DNA of 64,000 nucleotides from Scenedesmus sp. ARA3 (lineage: Eukaryota > Chlorophyta > Chlorophyceae > Sphaeropleales > Scenedesmaceae). The number at the start of each line of letters is the position of its first letter. The first letter of the stretch is position 1. Below are positions 24,434-35,693 of the stretch, in pieces. The translations under genes were made by a program, and so were the position numbers. Where the stretch lies: positions 27,532-91,531 of the forward strand of contig RWJK01000386.1 in the NCBI GenBank assembly GCA_004335835.1. The letters are read 5' to 3'. The notes under the pieces were generated by a model. That model saw only the letters and a list, made by a program, of their open reading frames with translations, ran no database searches and was not told the DNA's origin.

Positions 24434-25491
24434 GGGGTTGATGTGGCTGCGGCTGTTCTGGCGTTTGAGTCGAGTTGAGTCAGGCTCTCAGGGGTATGCC
24501 GGTGTGTGGTGCTGGCTTGATTGTGTGTTTACTACAAAAAGAAGACCTGGGGATGGCGTTTACCAGCCACAGCAATGCAAAAGCATCAGGCGCAAGAGTT
24601 CAATTTGTTGCAAGCATATTGATCATGTACAGATTCAGGATCACTGCTCTGTACAGTGGGCATGTGACAGTGAACATGGTGTGTGCTGACACGTGCTTGG
24701 GGACGTCCTGTGGCTGATGATTTTGGCACAATTTGGGCAGCATTGATCTGTATCACCAGCAACGTATGACAGCTGTGTGTTTTGCATTACCCCTGTTGGT
24801 CTGCTCAGCATATACCGCTGTTGTCGACAGCACGCTGCAGGTTGGTGGGGTGAGCAGGGCGCCTCTCGTATGCACTGTGCCTGGCCTTAGTCTGTCTACT
24901 ACCTGTGTTGCGGTGTAGCGGTGTATTCAAACTGACAGCTGTGGCACTCGATGACCTGCATGCCTGTGGCTGCAGGCGATGTGCAGCGCATGTGAGCATG
25001 CATAATTTGCAAGCAGGCATGGTGGTGAGTGTGGTGCACAGCAGGAGCATGCTCCTGGTGCTCGTGCACAAGCTCACCTGTTCTGGCGTGGTGCTCAAGT
25101 GCCAGTTCGATCTTGCAATTGCGCCGCGCATTTGCGCCAGCATCTCTGCTGGTCTGTAGCAAGCCCAGATAAGCCGAAGAGGTTTCCTGGCGGTGGATTT
25201 TGCGCAAGTTGCACAGCTCTAGTGCTTACTACTGACAGGTCGGACCCAAGGCAGCAACAGGGATTCTGAGCGCCACAAGGTTGCTCTGGTGACCGCAGGT
25301 GGTTGCACTGTGCTGTTGACAGCGAGACTGCAATTTGCATGTAAGCATCTGTGTTGCCATGGGCTGGTGTGGCAGCGTTGGATTCAATGGACGTTGAAAA
25401 ACCTGTGTCATCATCTGGTAACAGTATGTGAGCAGCAGCTGCTGGCAGGGCTGCGTCATGACGCAGTCCTGGCAGGACCGATGAGACGTGT

Positions 25492-25560
25492 AAATAGGAC
25501 GATTTTAAGCATGGTAATAGCATAACTGCGCACCTTCAAGCAATGCTGTGTCCTGCAGTC
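25492..25560 (-). mobile_element. 85-bp dispersed element, inverted copy
   Basis: Reads AAATAGGACGATT.. then GCATAACTGCGCACCTTCAA and CAATGCT on the plus strand, the reverse complement of the copies at 37385 and 60484. The end corresponding to the G-rich head is degenerate, so the right limit is approximate. No clear flanking direct repeat is seen. Confidence 0.65.
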
Positions 25561-26248
25561 CGTGTCCTGACAGCCTGGCGGCTCAACACTAGGAGTGTCT
25601 GAACTGCACCTGGTGCCGATATATCAACGCATGCGCAGTGCATCGCAACAGCGTGATTGTACTGCACGTAAAGATACATTGCCCTGGGCAACGGCGTTCT
25701 CTTTTCACAATTGTGTATATGATCCCACTACCCATGTCACACTACGAGCCTGCCTAGCCTACAGCAAAATGCCAAACCAAGTAACGCAGCTCGGCAACCT
25801 GCACACCGTTATGCAGCTTGTCAAGCCGCTGCTGCTTTCACAACATCAGCGCGTGCAATCAGCAGCAGGTGCTGCCCAAGCAGCAGTACAGCGCTGTACA
25901 GCGCTAGTAGTGGTACAGCGCTACTAGTGGTACAGCGCTGTCAGTAGTAGCTCCCAACAGTACCGTTGCTGTTACAGCATGCTTTGTGTGGTACAGTTAC
26001 ACCCACAGTGCAACCTTGGACATGCGTGCAGCATGTGTGAAGCAGAGTGTGGTCAGCAGCTGCCTATACGGCAGGGCTCCTTATTGCGCATGTCAGCGCT
26101 GGTAGCGCTGTGGGTATGTATCTGGTGGCGCATGCAAGGCAACACCAAACTCAGGTGGCGTGCGTGTGCGTACTTTCACAAAATCCAACCATTGACAGCC
26201 TGGAGATGCAGGTACATATGTACATCTGCCCGACCACACAAGTATGAT

Positions 26249-26253
26249 TTACA
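26249..26253 (-). terminator. possible polyadenylation signal of the hydrolase
   Basis: TGTAA on the minus strand, about 75 bases after the stop codon. Short match only. Confidence 0.3.
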
Positions 26254-26325
26254 TTCTTCTTCTACCTGGTAAAACACATTGTAGCCTGCTATACAGCTGA
26301 TGCATTTGCTGAATGCGGACAGAAT

Positions 26326-28745
26326 CTACACACCATACTTCAGCAGGAACTTCACTTCCTCATCCACAGCCTGCTGGAACCAGGGTGCATTGTAGATGTC
26401 AAAGTGGCCGCAGTCAAACGTGGCCAGGGTAGCGTTGACCGCCTTGCGCTGTGCAGCCTGTGCTGCTGCATAAGGGCACAGCCCATCCTTCTTGGCTGCA
26501 AGCATTTGGCATTGCGAGAAAGAGGCGTGGGCAGCTCATCAGTAATTTTGTCAAAGCAGACAAGCAGCAGCAGGGCTGGGGTCCTCAGGCAGGCGGCAAG
26601 CAGGGTGAGCTGTGCGGCCGGCAGTGCGGCACTGACGTGTGTACCGCTGGTGCAAGCGCAGCTGGCCATCCGGCCTCAAAAGCGCAGCACATACTGCTGT
26701 ATTACTGGAAGTCCTGGCACTGCATATGAGGGTGTTGCAGATGGCCAAACTCTTGCTGCGGTGAGCTGGGGTTAGGCCACACTCCCAGCTGCCAATGCTG
26801 CAAGCATGCCCGGCTGTACCACAGCACAAACAGGTTCAGCATCCCACCTGCCACGATCAGGATGGGTGCTGTGGCTGCATGAATGCGATCAATTGGGCTG
26901 TAGGTGCCCATAGCAGGGTCTGATGCCAGACATGCCCGCGTCACAAACTTGCGCCACGACGCACTCTGCGCAGCAGCAGGTGCGCAGTCAATGCGGGTTT
27001 GTTGGTGTTAGCAACATGGCTGTGGGGGTTGTACATGGCATTGTCAGTGCCACACCCGCACAACTGCAAGTTATCCGGCAGCAATGCAGCCCTCCAACTG
27101 CCAAAGGAGCTGCTGCTGCATGTGTGAGATCAAGCTGCAACCAGCTTTGCTGATCATGCTCGTTATATAAGCCACAGCTGAGCATGCATGAGTGCATGCG
27201 TGCAGGGCGCTGCTGGAAACATGAATGCCTCACGTTGCGTAGCAGCTGACATCATTCAGAAAAGACGACGCACAGCCACGTAAGGCGCTGTGACACACGT
27301 GCCGGTTATGACACAGCATACAGCGCCCCATGCTTGTGTAGCAGCTCACCTGAGCAGGGCTGCCGCTGCTGTTTGCAATGCTGAGGCCTTTGTACTGCAG
27401 GTATGCAGCCAGCTCTGTATCATGCAGCTGCATGATGGCCAGACTGCCTGTAGGTCCAGCCTGCAGCAGCAATGCCCAGGCAACCAAGCATCAGGCAGAA
27501 GTACAGAACATGATGATGATGAGGCAGAAGTACAGCAGACAACTGAGAGGCATGCCTGTGGATTGTGAGGGCCTGTGCACACATGTAAAGAGCATTGCAT
27601 TTGGATACAATGATGCATCATGCAGCTGCATTATGTCCAGGCTGCCAGTAGGGCCAGCCTGCAGCAGCATGGCAGGCGGCAAAGTACCAGGCAGACGTGC
27701 AGCAGATGAAACGGCCGTGTGGTTACTCGCGTGTGGTGCAGGACTTCAACGTGCACATAATGACGAGCAATTGCATATGAATGTGTGCAAGCACGCTGGC
27801 AACAATCTGACAGGGCGGCTCAATCAACACATCCAGATGTAAAAGTAAAGGCGTGTGCGCATGCAGCTCCCTATGATGCTAAAGGTACCTTCAGCTGTGC
27901 AGAGGCGAGGCTGCTGGCACGCAGGCATGTTTGCAGGTTTGTCTGCAGTCAGGTTGTGTGTATTGCTGGGGCTCTACGTGCGCATGCACGAAACTGCTGG
28001 AACTTGAGGCAGCAGGCCAGCCACATCTTGACACACCGCACGCAATCCCAGCGCGTCAATACTGCTGCCGTACCCAGCAGCCTCTACTTACTCGAGATAC
28101 CTGCTGCCTTCAGTTCACCAAACTGCGAACTGTGACAGTCACCAAACAACACATCCCCACTGTCTGCCAGCCCTGCCAATGCTTGCCACACTCACCATGT
28201 AGTAGGATAGGAATGAGTTCTTACAATAGAACTCTCAGGCCCATACCAAGCCTGCCCTTGTCCTTCTCTAATTTACGCGCGGAAGAGCATAGGCTCAAGC
28301 AGGCTCGCCTGCTTCTGTTGCGTAGGACGTGTAACTTGTAACTTGCCGCACTCACCAGTGGCACATAGAGGTAGGGGCCATTCTTCTTCTCTGCTGCCCT
28401 GTCAGCCAAGCTGGCGGCTCCTAGCACGCTGTTGCCCAGCATACCCCTGTTCAGCAAGTTGAGGGAGCTGGCAAGCCTGCTGTCGAGGTGCGGCACCTGC
28501 ATTTGTGATCATGCAAAGATATGTGTATAAGTAAGTGATGACAGGCAGCACCAGGGTTGGTTGGTGGCCAGCCTGCTGTCGAGGTGCGGCACCTGCAGTG
28601 ACAAAGATGTGAATAAGATGTGTTACTAGTAAATGACTACATGCACCATCAGGGTTGGTTGCGGCGATCATGTTGATGGCTGGTATGAGGGGTCAGCATG
28701 CAAGGCTGGCAATGATTGCTGACCTTGGGTATGGCAGCAATGTTC

Positions 28746-28789
<44 letters not shown>

Positions 28790-29621
28790 TCCTAGCCCGT
28801 CCCTGCTGCCTGTCTGCCACTGCTCCTGATACGATCCCATGACTTGTGGCCAGCATGCCAGGCAGTGCGGCGTGCATTTGACAGTAAGCAGCCACAAGCT
28901 GCTGCTGTACTATGGCTGCCTGATGCCTGACAAATGAATGAAATGCAGCACTGCATACCAGCATTGCTGCCGCTCCCAGCCAGCGCACCTGGGACACCAC
29001 TGCCTTGACTTGGCTGCCCAGCTTGGCAGCAATTGTAACAACATGGCCGCCGCCAAATGACGTGCCCCACAAGCTGAGCCGCGCTGCATCAACGCTGCTG
29101 CTGAGCTGCGTCTGCACAAACGTCACTGCCGACAGCCAATCCTCCACCTGCTTTGGTGGAGCAATCCAGCGGCGTGGCTCGCCCTCCGAGTCGCCCCAGA
29201 ACCTGTAGTCAAAACTGAAGACCGCAAAACCGCTGTTGACAAACTGCACTGCGTAGTGGTGCAGGTGTGACTTGTCACCGCCGAGGCCATGGCCCATGAC
29301 AATCACTGGGGGCCTGCTGCTGCCTGCTGCTGCCTTTGGGATGTAGAGCCATCCCGTGCACGTGATGTCTTGGCACGGGAACTGGTGCGTGTTTCGCGTG
29401 TAATTCTCGCTATCAATTACGATCTTAACAGAGGTGGCATTGGGTCCAGCCACTGGCCCGACCAGCACTTGCTGCGTCAGGTCAGCCACTCCAGACGGCA
29501 AGCTGCTGGTGCTATGTATAATTAAAAATGTCGTTAGGATCCATAGTGTGGTAATCAACCCTGCAGCCATGCTCTCCGCGTGGACTATCGCAGCAGCTTC
29601 GGCAACAGCATCAAGCACCAC
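26326..29621 (-). CDS. secreted or membrane-anchored alpha/beta hydrolase
   Basis: Serine hydrolase; substrate unknown. Exons: 29621-28989, 28496-28356, 27460-27350, 26965-26848, 26495-26326; all phases agree; 390 residues from the first ATG. A second in-frame Met at residue 18 (MAAGLITTLWILTTFLIIHS) would give a good signal peptide and may be the real start. Oxyanion-hole region GHGLGGDK, then FDYRFWGDSEGE, the nucleophile elbow GTSFGGG, the acid in AKKDGLCP and the catalytic His in CGHFDIY are all present and in the right order, spread over three exons. The chain after the elbow (VSQVPHLDSRLA) crosses the first intron. Closest in general layout to dienelactone-hydrolase or peptidase-like esterases of about 300-390 residues. 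Confidence 0.88.
27606..27680 (-). repeat. intronic copy of hydrolase exon 3 acceptor edge
   Basis: The minus strand encodes LLQAGPTGSLDIMQLHDA, copying AGPTGSLAIMQLHDT at the start of the true exon (27460). It lies about 200 bases upstream within the intron and keeps the CTGCAG acceptor. A tandem GAGGCAGAAGTACAG block at 27491-27545 lies between the two. Confidence 0.85.
28255..28341 (-). repeat. intronic hairpin repeat, copy in the hydrolase gene
   Basis: Similar over about 85 bases to 31611-31702 in a CNX1G intron. Shared blocks are CTTCTCTA, GGAAGAGCATAG and CTCAAGC. A perfect 8-bp stem AAGCAGGC/GCCTGCTT with a 2-base loop lies at 28297-28314. No coding potential seen. Confidence 0.7.
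28564..28665 (-). repeat. intronic copy of hydrolase exon 2 acceptor edge
   Basis: CTGCAG followed by GTGCCGCACCTCGACAGCAG on the minus strand repeats the acceptor and first codons of the exon at 28496, about 100 bases upstream. The intron sequence next to it (AAGATRTG.., CACCAGGGTTGG) is duplicated too, so the unit spans the junction. Confidence 0.9.
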
Positions 29622-30930
29622 GAACCTGGATCAAGCACAACCCAGATCTGTTAAAAGTCACGATCAAAAAATGGTGAGCGTTCTGGCAGGTCCGTGAGCG
29701 CCCCGGAGGCGGCATGACAATTGCGCGGCAAATGTTGGCGCCCGGGTTTTGCAAGTGGCAACGGCCAGCACGCTCCAGTAAGCAGCAGATACACAGGGGC
29801 AGAACTTTTGAAGCAAGTGTAAGAACCACAGCTTGCATAGGCTCACACCAAGCCCAGCAGCATGCAGGGCGCCCGGTCCACAGTGGTCCAGCACTTGCTG
29901 CAACGATTGTGCAGCTCAACGCACACAACGCTGTGGCAATTGGCCAAATGAATGCTTCGACACTGTTGCAAAACACTGGCTCGCAAAACTTTAGTAACAG
30001 CAAAACTATGCACTGGCTCAAGATCCACTGCCAGCACCGTGTATCTGCAGGTGTGTGCAACGCAGTTTGCACACCAGCAGCTGCAACTGCTGCCGCCACC
30101 GGCACAAACATAACAGCACGCATGTGTGACAATCATCTCGCTATGGTACACTAGATAGCACGCCTCACTGTCCGCGCCCTAAACCAGCATACAAGGGGCG
30201 CACAACCTGGCCACGTTGGCTGCTGCACATGCAAGCACCAACATGTGCACACCATGCATGCATGCACGCTAGCTCGTCGTACGTATACACCAAGCCTGCC
30301 ATCAGCTGACACCCAATGACTGTGACTGTGTGGCAGGATCTGAACGGCGCAGTGCTGAAATTGCAGCCGTAGCACAAGTGGCCCCACAATTGAGATGCAA
30401 TGATTGATGCAGTGGCAAGCCTTGCAGACAACTGTCAGCAGCCTTTGCAGTGTTGCTATCACCGGCTGCTTCTCAGCAGCCCTGAGACAAGACACTAATG
30501 CAATCCAAAAGCATGCTGCACTGTCCATGCTTGCTGCTGCTAGCTGCCGCCGGTGCAGTGAACTCAGCACTTGCGCTGCAGTCAATACAGCACACCCTGT
30601 GCAGAGGCATGCGGTGTACTATTTAAAACTAGTCACCCTCACTTTCCCAGCAGGATGAGGCCCTGCATGCTGCTGCTGCTGCACCTGCCACCGCTGTCAT
30701 ATCTATTGTGCTTGAAAACTACAACTACCCCTATCATGGTGCCTGCTGCTGCTCATCATCCCTACTACATTCTGCCGGCACCCTGCTGGCATTTCCGCTG
30801 CTGCCAACAGCAGAACCACTCCATGTAGCAGAGCCAGTTAGCGCCCTGTGCAGCATTGCAGCTGCCGTGGATTGCGCACAGCAGTGCTTGCTGCATCTAG
30901 TCAACCATGCTGCAAGTTGGCCCTGCTGCG
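29622..30930. other. intergenic between hydrolase start and CNX1G stop
   Basis: CA-rich on the plus strand, as in other 3' flanks of minus-strand genes. Holds the hydrolase promoter and the CNX1G 3' flank. No gene recognised. Confidence 0.45.
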
Positions 30931-31164
30931 CTACTGTCCCTGCGCATTAACTGCTGCTTCTGCTGCTGCTGCTGCTGGCCGAGGTGGCCGCTTGTCTGCC
31001 GGCGGCCTGAAGGCAGGCACCACTGCTGCATTGGTCTCAATGTAGGGCCCCTCCATGAGTTGGATGCAGTACGGGATGGATTTGAAGACCTCGTCAAACG
31101 TCTCCCGGATCGACTTGGGCTTGCCGGGCAGGTTGATGACCAAGGTCTTGCCGCGGATGCCTGC

Positions 31165-31218
<54 letters not shown>

Positions 31219-32576
31219 GCACGGCGGTTGCACAGCAGGATCACAGGCATGCAGCAGTGGCTGCAACGCTATCAGGCGCACCTTGGTGATGTGATGTGGT
31301 GTGCGCTGTTGTCACACCCACAGCAAAAGCAGCAGGGGAGGTAACGTCCACAAAGCCACCGCCAAACCACTAGTTAGGCAGTTGCTCATAACGTTTGCTG
31401 CCTTGGATGACCCGGACACAGCCGACTCTACCTGGCCCTGCAGGATAGCGCTCCGCAGCTAGACATGTCATATCATGCAGTATGTATTGCAAGAGGCACA
31501 TGCTGAGGCCAGCAAGGGGGCACATGCAAGCAAACTGGGCAACCCGCGCAGCTCATCCTTCAGCTCACTCAACATGCAGCACAAGGCTTCCGTTTCATTC
31601 CCAAGTACTCGGCGTCCTTGCCCTTCTCTACTTTATGCAAAGAAGAGCATAGTCTCAAGCGGGCTTGCCTGCTTCTCACGCGTAACATTTGTACCTTGTA
31701 ACATGCACTCAGTGTGGCCACCGCCTATTAGGCATTGCATTAGCTGCAAGTGAGTCCCACCTGCCGTCTGCCGTGACAGCACTGCTGTCGGCACATACTT
31801 GAGGCTGATGGAACGCATCTGCTCCCCATACCCGGGCAGCATGCGCGAGCACACCGCCTCTGTTGCTTCTGGGGTGACGTCCCTGGGGGCAGGGCCGGTG
31901 CCGCCGGTTGTCACCACCAGGCAGCAGCCCTCCTTGTCAGCCTGTGTTACAACAATTGTTATGACAAGTGCGTTATGACAAGTGATAAGGATACTCACAG
32001 TCTTGGCTGGGGGCAGTGCTGTGTGAGCAGGCGCGTCCATGAGTGAGTGGCAGCTGTTGGAGCAGTCGGGTGCACTCCAGGGACATGATTTTTGATTTGG
32101 AAAAAATATTCCAAAGAGCTGAGCCCAGCAGCAGCCTCACACCCGCCTTGAGCCCATGCGGCTTTGTGAAACACTCCCGAACTACAACCACTTGCTGTAT
32201 GTGAAACATAGGAGCAAGGAACCTGCCCCATGTGGGGGCCATGCCTGGGTGGCCTGAGCAGAAACCGGCTGCAGCAACTGTCACTGCTGCTGTTGCGGCT
32301 GCTGCTGCTGCTGCTATTGCTGCTGCCGCCGTTGCTGACGATCCTGCTCACCATATCCTTGATTGTCTGCTCAATGATGGGCTGCTCATCAGGGATGACA
32401 GCATATTGTGCTGTCCAGGGACTCTCAATGGCCTCTTGGAAGAACTGGAGGATGGCTGGCCCGCTCAAATCCTCATAGACCCCAGAGCTGGCCCTGTCAC
32501 TAACTGTTATAACACCAAACACAGCAGGGTCGCCGATGCTGAGTGGGTCTCCACCCAGTAGTTGAACAGGTGGCAT
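30931..32576 (-). CDS. CNX1G: molybdopterin adenylyltransferase (CNX1 G domain / MogA type), stand-alone
   Basis: Adenylates molybdopterin with ATP to MPT-AMP, the step before molybdate insertion in molybdenum-cofactor synthesis. Exons: 32576-32352, 31941-31761, 31160-30931; phases 0 and 1 agree; 211 residues. Exon 1 has GVITVSDRASSGVYEDLSGP. Exon 2 has VVTTGGTGPAPRDVTPEAT and the SLKYVPTAVLSRQTAG helix. Exon 3 continues GIRGKTLVINLPGKPKSIRE. These are the family motifs in order and at normal length. There is no E (MoeA) domain attached, as in Chlamydomonas, where the G and E activities are separate proteins. The frame is open further upstream of the chosen ATG (to about 32750), but the added sequence is not conserved-looking. 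The tail is Ala/Pro-rich. Confidence 0.93.
31166..31216 (-). repeat. (CTG)17 tract before the CNX1G exon 3 acceptor
   Basis: Seventeen CTG units on the minus strand, then CGCAG, then exon 3 at 31160. Third case in this window of a CTG tract in the place of the polypyrimidine tract. Confidence 0.85.
31611..31702 (-). repeat. intronic hairpin repeat, copy in the CNX1G gene
   Basis: Counterpart of 28255-28341. The stem at 31657-31674 is AAGCGGGC/GCCTGCTT with a TT loop and one G-T pair. It lies in the second CNX1G intron in the same orientation relative to transcription as the other copy. Confidence 0.7.
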
Positions 32577-33019
32577 GGTGATGCTGACTACACTCGGCAG
32601 TAGCAGCAGCGCTACTGCAACACGCGGTACTGTGGTGTGTAGGGTGCCGTGCTGCAGCCCCTGGGCATTCAAAGAGCAAGCAAGATACACAGAAAGCCCA
32701 CCAACATCAGATTGCCATGCATGCAGTGCTACAGATGCCAATGCACGCACCCTTGCTCAATATGACACGATGTCACACTGCATGTAACTGCCACAACTCG
32801 TACAGCCTTGCAATACGGCTGCTTCTCCAGACCTTGTGCTGCCTACAGGTTCTAAATGTGGCGATCCCGTTGCCTGCAGACGTGCAGAAGGTCACGTCAG
32901 TGCCCAGTCGTTGATCGCACCCTCTTTTGCGCTGCTGTGCTATCTCAAGCGTCCTGAAAAGTGCAACAACACTTATTAACGTCTTTTGGGGCATCCCGTT
33001 GTCTGCGTAGACCAGCACA
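32577..33019. promoter_or_regulatory. divergent intergenic region CNX1G / SNF7
   Basis: Only 443 bases separate the divergent start codons, so both promoters and leaders are packed here. No specific element is claimed. Confidence 0.45.
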
Positions 33020-35064
33020 ATGTTCAAGAAACTGTTCGGGGGCCCTCAGAAAGCCCCAGGCGCTCCGGGCAGCAGCCAGGCAGCAAATCAGACAATAAAT
33101 GCAATGCAAAGCCTTGCTGAGCGAGAGGAGCAGCTGGAGAAGAAGAAGCTGCTGCTGGAGAAGAGGATAAACGATGAGATGGAGAAAGCGCGTGACTTCA
33201 CGCGTCAGAAGAAGAAGAGCCAAGCGCTCATGTGCCTGAAGAAGAAGAAGATGTTTGAGCAGCAGCTAGAGCGTATGGATGCGCTGATCTCCCGCGTCAT
33301 GGAGCAGCGCAGCATGCTGGAGGAGCAGCAGACCACCATTGGGGTGTTGGCATCTATGCAAGACGCTGCAAAGGCGCAGAAGAAGACTATGCAGGTGGGT
33401 TGGGGCTTACAGGAAGGAAGCTGAGAGGCTAAGGATTGTCATGCAGTGCAGGTCCTGTCTGCTGACACTCCTGCAAGCATTGCAGTGCAACCCACCAACT
33501 CGCACCTGCATGCGTATGGCGTGCATGTATATTCACAGTGGCCGCTGCATCCTTTGTCAGGCTACAAAGAATGTCAGCGGCGGTTCTTGCATAGCAGCGT
33601 TGCCTGGCTGTGAAAATATACACTTGGTGCAGCAACCCAGAGGGGGGTTATTGAGAGCAAGGGGTATGCATGCAGCATCAGCCTGGCACTCTCTTGTTAC
33701 ATGGAAGGAGGCCTAGTTTCGCTTTAGCAGCTGCCATCTTGTACACTTCCTGCAAGAAAGCATGAGCAGCCATGCACTCTGTGCAACAGCAATTGCTATT
33801 GCATACGCGCTGCAATTCCAGCTCCTCCTGCAAAGCTGCGGCAGGCCAACACACTGCAGTCATCTGCACACACACGTCAGTGACCACGCATTGACGCCTA
33901 GCACACGCTGCCGTATGCTGCCACATGCTGCCATATGCTGGTACCCTTGACGCTGCCCATTTCATACTATCTTTGTCATTGCGTTGGCTGCTGCTTGCAG
34001 GAGATGAAGATCGAGGACATATGCTGCTCAAACACTGTCATACTCACCGCCATTTGCGCTGCCACATGTTGCTGCTGCTTGCAGGAGATGAAGATTGAGA
34101 TCATCGATTCCGCGCTGTGGTACACGCTGCCTTAACCTTGCCATATCCGATGTTTCCTCGTCTTGCATCTGCTGCTGCTTGCAGGAGATGAAGATCGAGA
34201 ACATCGACTCCACGCTGTTGTGCATGCTGCTCAAACACTGCCACACTCACCACCACGCTTGCCTGCTGCTTGCAGGAGATGAAGATCGAGAACATCGACT
34301 CCACGCTGGAGGAGATCCAGGAGGTGGGCGAGCAGATGCGCGTGATCAACGAGGCAATCAGCCAGCCCGTGGGCGGCTTTGCAGACATGGAGATGGACGA
34401 CCTGGAGGCGGAGCTCGCAGAGCTGGAGGCGGAGGAGCTGGACAACCAGCTGCTGGAGCCGGCACCAGGTGCGTGACATTGTTATGTGTTACTGTCAAGT
34501 AACATGATAATGTGGTGTTTGTCTACATCTTGTTGTGCTGTGTTGCAAATTGCTGCGTACACATGGAGGTGGAGCTGGAGGCAGAGGAGGTGGGCGATTA
34601 GCTGCTGGAGCCGGCTCCAGGTGCGTGTTACTTTGTTATGTTGTTATGTTCCACTGTATGTTGATTTGTAAGCATTGTTCTGCTGTACGTGTGTTGTTCG
34701 TGTATTGTGTTGCGGGCTTGCACTTCAACCCTCTGGTGCTTGCATGCTGCTGCGTCAGATCTGCTTGCCAGCTTGCTGGCTGTGGCTTCTGGCAAGTCTG
34801 CTGGTCGGGTGCTGCCAAGTTTACATGTTGCGCGCCATCAATTGCAAACTGTACGGCTGGCGCTCTTTCCATTGGAGCCTGCAGTGTTTTCTGGACAGCT
34901 GATGATCTGCCGCTGCTGTGCATGTTGTACCTGCTGCAGTGCCTGCTGCAAAGGCGCCTGGCCAGGCCCTGCCAAGTGTACCAGCAGGCAAAGTGGCAGC
35001 AGCACCGCAGAAGACGCCAGAGGAGCTGGAACTGGAAGCACTGCAGGCAGAAATGGCGCTGTGA
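33020..35064 (+). CDS. ESCRT-III core subunit SNF7 / CHMP4 (VPS32)
   Basis: Polymerises on membranes for multivesicular-body sorting, abscission and repair. Exons 33020-33394, 34276-34468, 34940-35064; phases 0 and 1 agree; 230 residues, normal for the family. Exon 1 starts MFKKLFGGPQK and carries the basic helix hairpin (REEQLEKKKLLLEKRI, RQKKKSQALMCLKKKKMFEQ). Exon 2 holds EMKIENIDSTLEEIQ and the acidic region EMDDLEAELAELEAEELDNQ. The short last exon encodes a Pro/Ala linker and ends TPEELELEALQAEMAL, the CHMP4-type C-terminal helix that binds ALIX/Bro1 in other organisms. The long intron 1 is filled with copies of the exon 2 acceptor. Confidence 0.96.
33987..34262 (+). repeat. three intronic copies of the SNF7 exon 2 acceptor edge
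   Basis: CTGCTGCTTGCAG followed by GAGATGAAGAT.. occurs at about 33987-34020, 34071-34117 and 34171-34217, ahead of the true acceptor at 34275. The third copy matches the first 29 exon bases or more. The intervening block ATGCTGCTCAAACACTG is also repeated (34021, 34224). Confidence 0.95.
34565..34632 (+). repeat. intronic copy of the SNF7 exon 2 donor edge
   Basis: GTGGAGCTGGAGGCAGAGGA.. GCTGCTGGAGCCGG.. followed by CAGGTGCGTG copies the end of exon 2 and its donor (34410-34475), about 150 bases downstream inside intron 2. An in-frame stop has arisen in the copy. Confidence 0.9.
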
Positions 35065-35109
35065 ACTCCAAGTTCACAGTGCATTTGAAGCAGTGTTCAC
35101 AGCGTGAAC
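35061..35109 (+). other. two small hairpins overlapping and following the SNF7 stop
   Basis: GTGAACT-CCA-AGTTCAC at 35061-35077 includes the TGA stop, and GTTCAC-AGC-GTGAAC follows at 35095-35109. The arms are perfect. The two hairpins share sequence, so alternative pairing is possible. Confidence 0.55.
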
Positions 35110-35688
35110 TTCAGCTGCCTCCAGCTGGCACAGCAGCAACAGCAGCACCGCAGGAGCGTGGGCAGTTGGCTAAAGCGGTAACGCCAGCAGCAGTTGTGGC
35201 TGCGTAAGGCTGTTGGTGTGCGGCGGCAGCGAGTGCATCGCTGTTATTGCGAGTGAGTGCATGGTTTACCCCACCAGCAAAGGCTGCATTAGCTGTTGCA
35301 GGAGATCAGTCAGCTGTGTTGCTGTTGGAGCTGTTGTTTGAGGTTGATGCTGGCAGCAACACAGACCGGCATCATTTGGCACACTCCATCATCTTGCAGC
35401 AGGAGCTGTGGCAGCAGCAGCAGCAGCAGCAAAAGTACATGGCCTGTGTCAGCATCCAGCTTGCAAATATGACATGGCTGTGTGCTGCACCATGTGCAGG
35501 TCAGCCTGTTTGTACATCATACTAGGCACGACACATTGCAGGGGCCAAGGAGGGATGGGGAGAGTGCATGGCTGCTGATGGCTGGCTATTTGTGTGCGTT
35601 GCAAGGACTGCAGCCATAGCGTGCACATGTCCCATACCCCTGATGATGAAGGATGAGCTTAAACACTTTGTGATTGTGTGTTGGGCAT

Positions 35689-35693
35689 TGTAA
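35689..35693 (+). terminator. possible polyadenylation signal of SNF7
   Basis: TGTAA about 625 bases after the stop. Short match only. Confidence 0.3.

Larger units (their letters stand above)
24434..26325. other. convergent intergenic region bZIP / hydrolase
   Basis: GT-rich on the plus strand up to about 25.5 kb, then mixed to CA-rich. No gene recognised. Contains an inverted copy of the 85-bp element and, at about 25885-25945, a cluster of TACAGCGCT repeats that can fold back on themselves. Confidence 0.5.
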
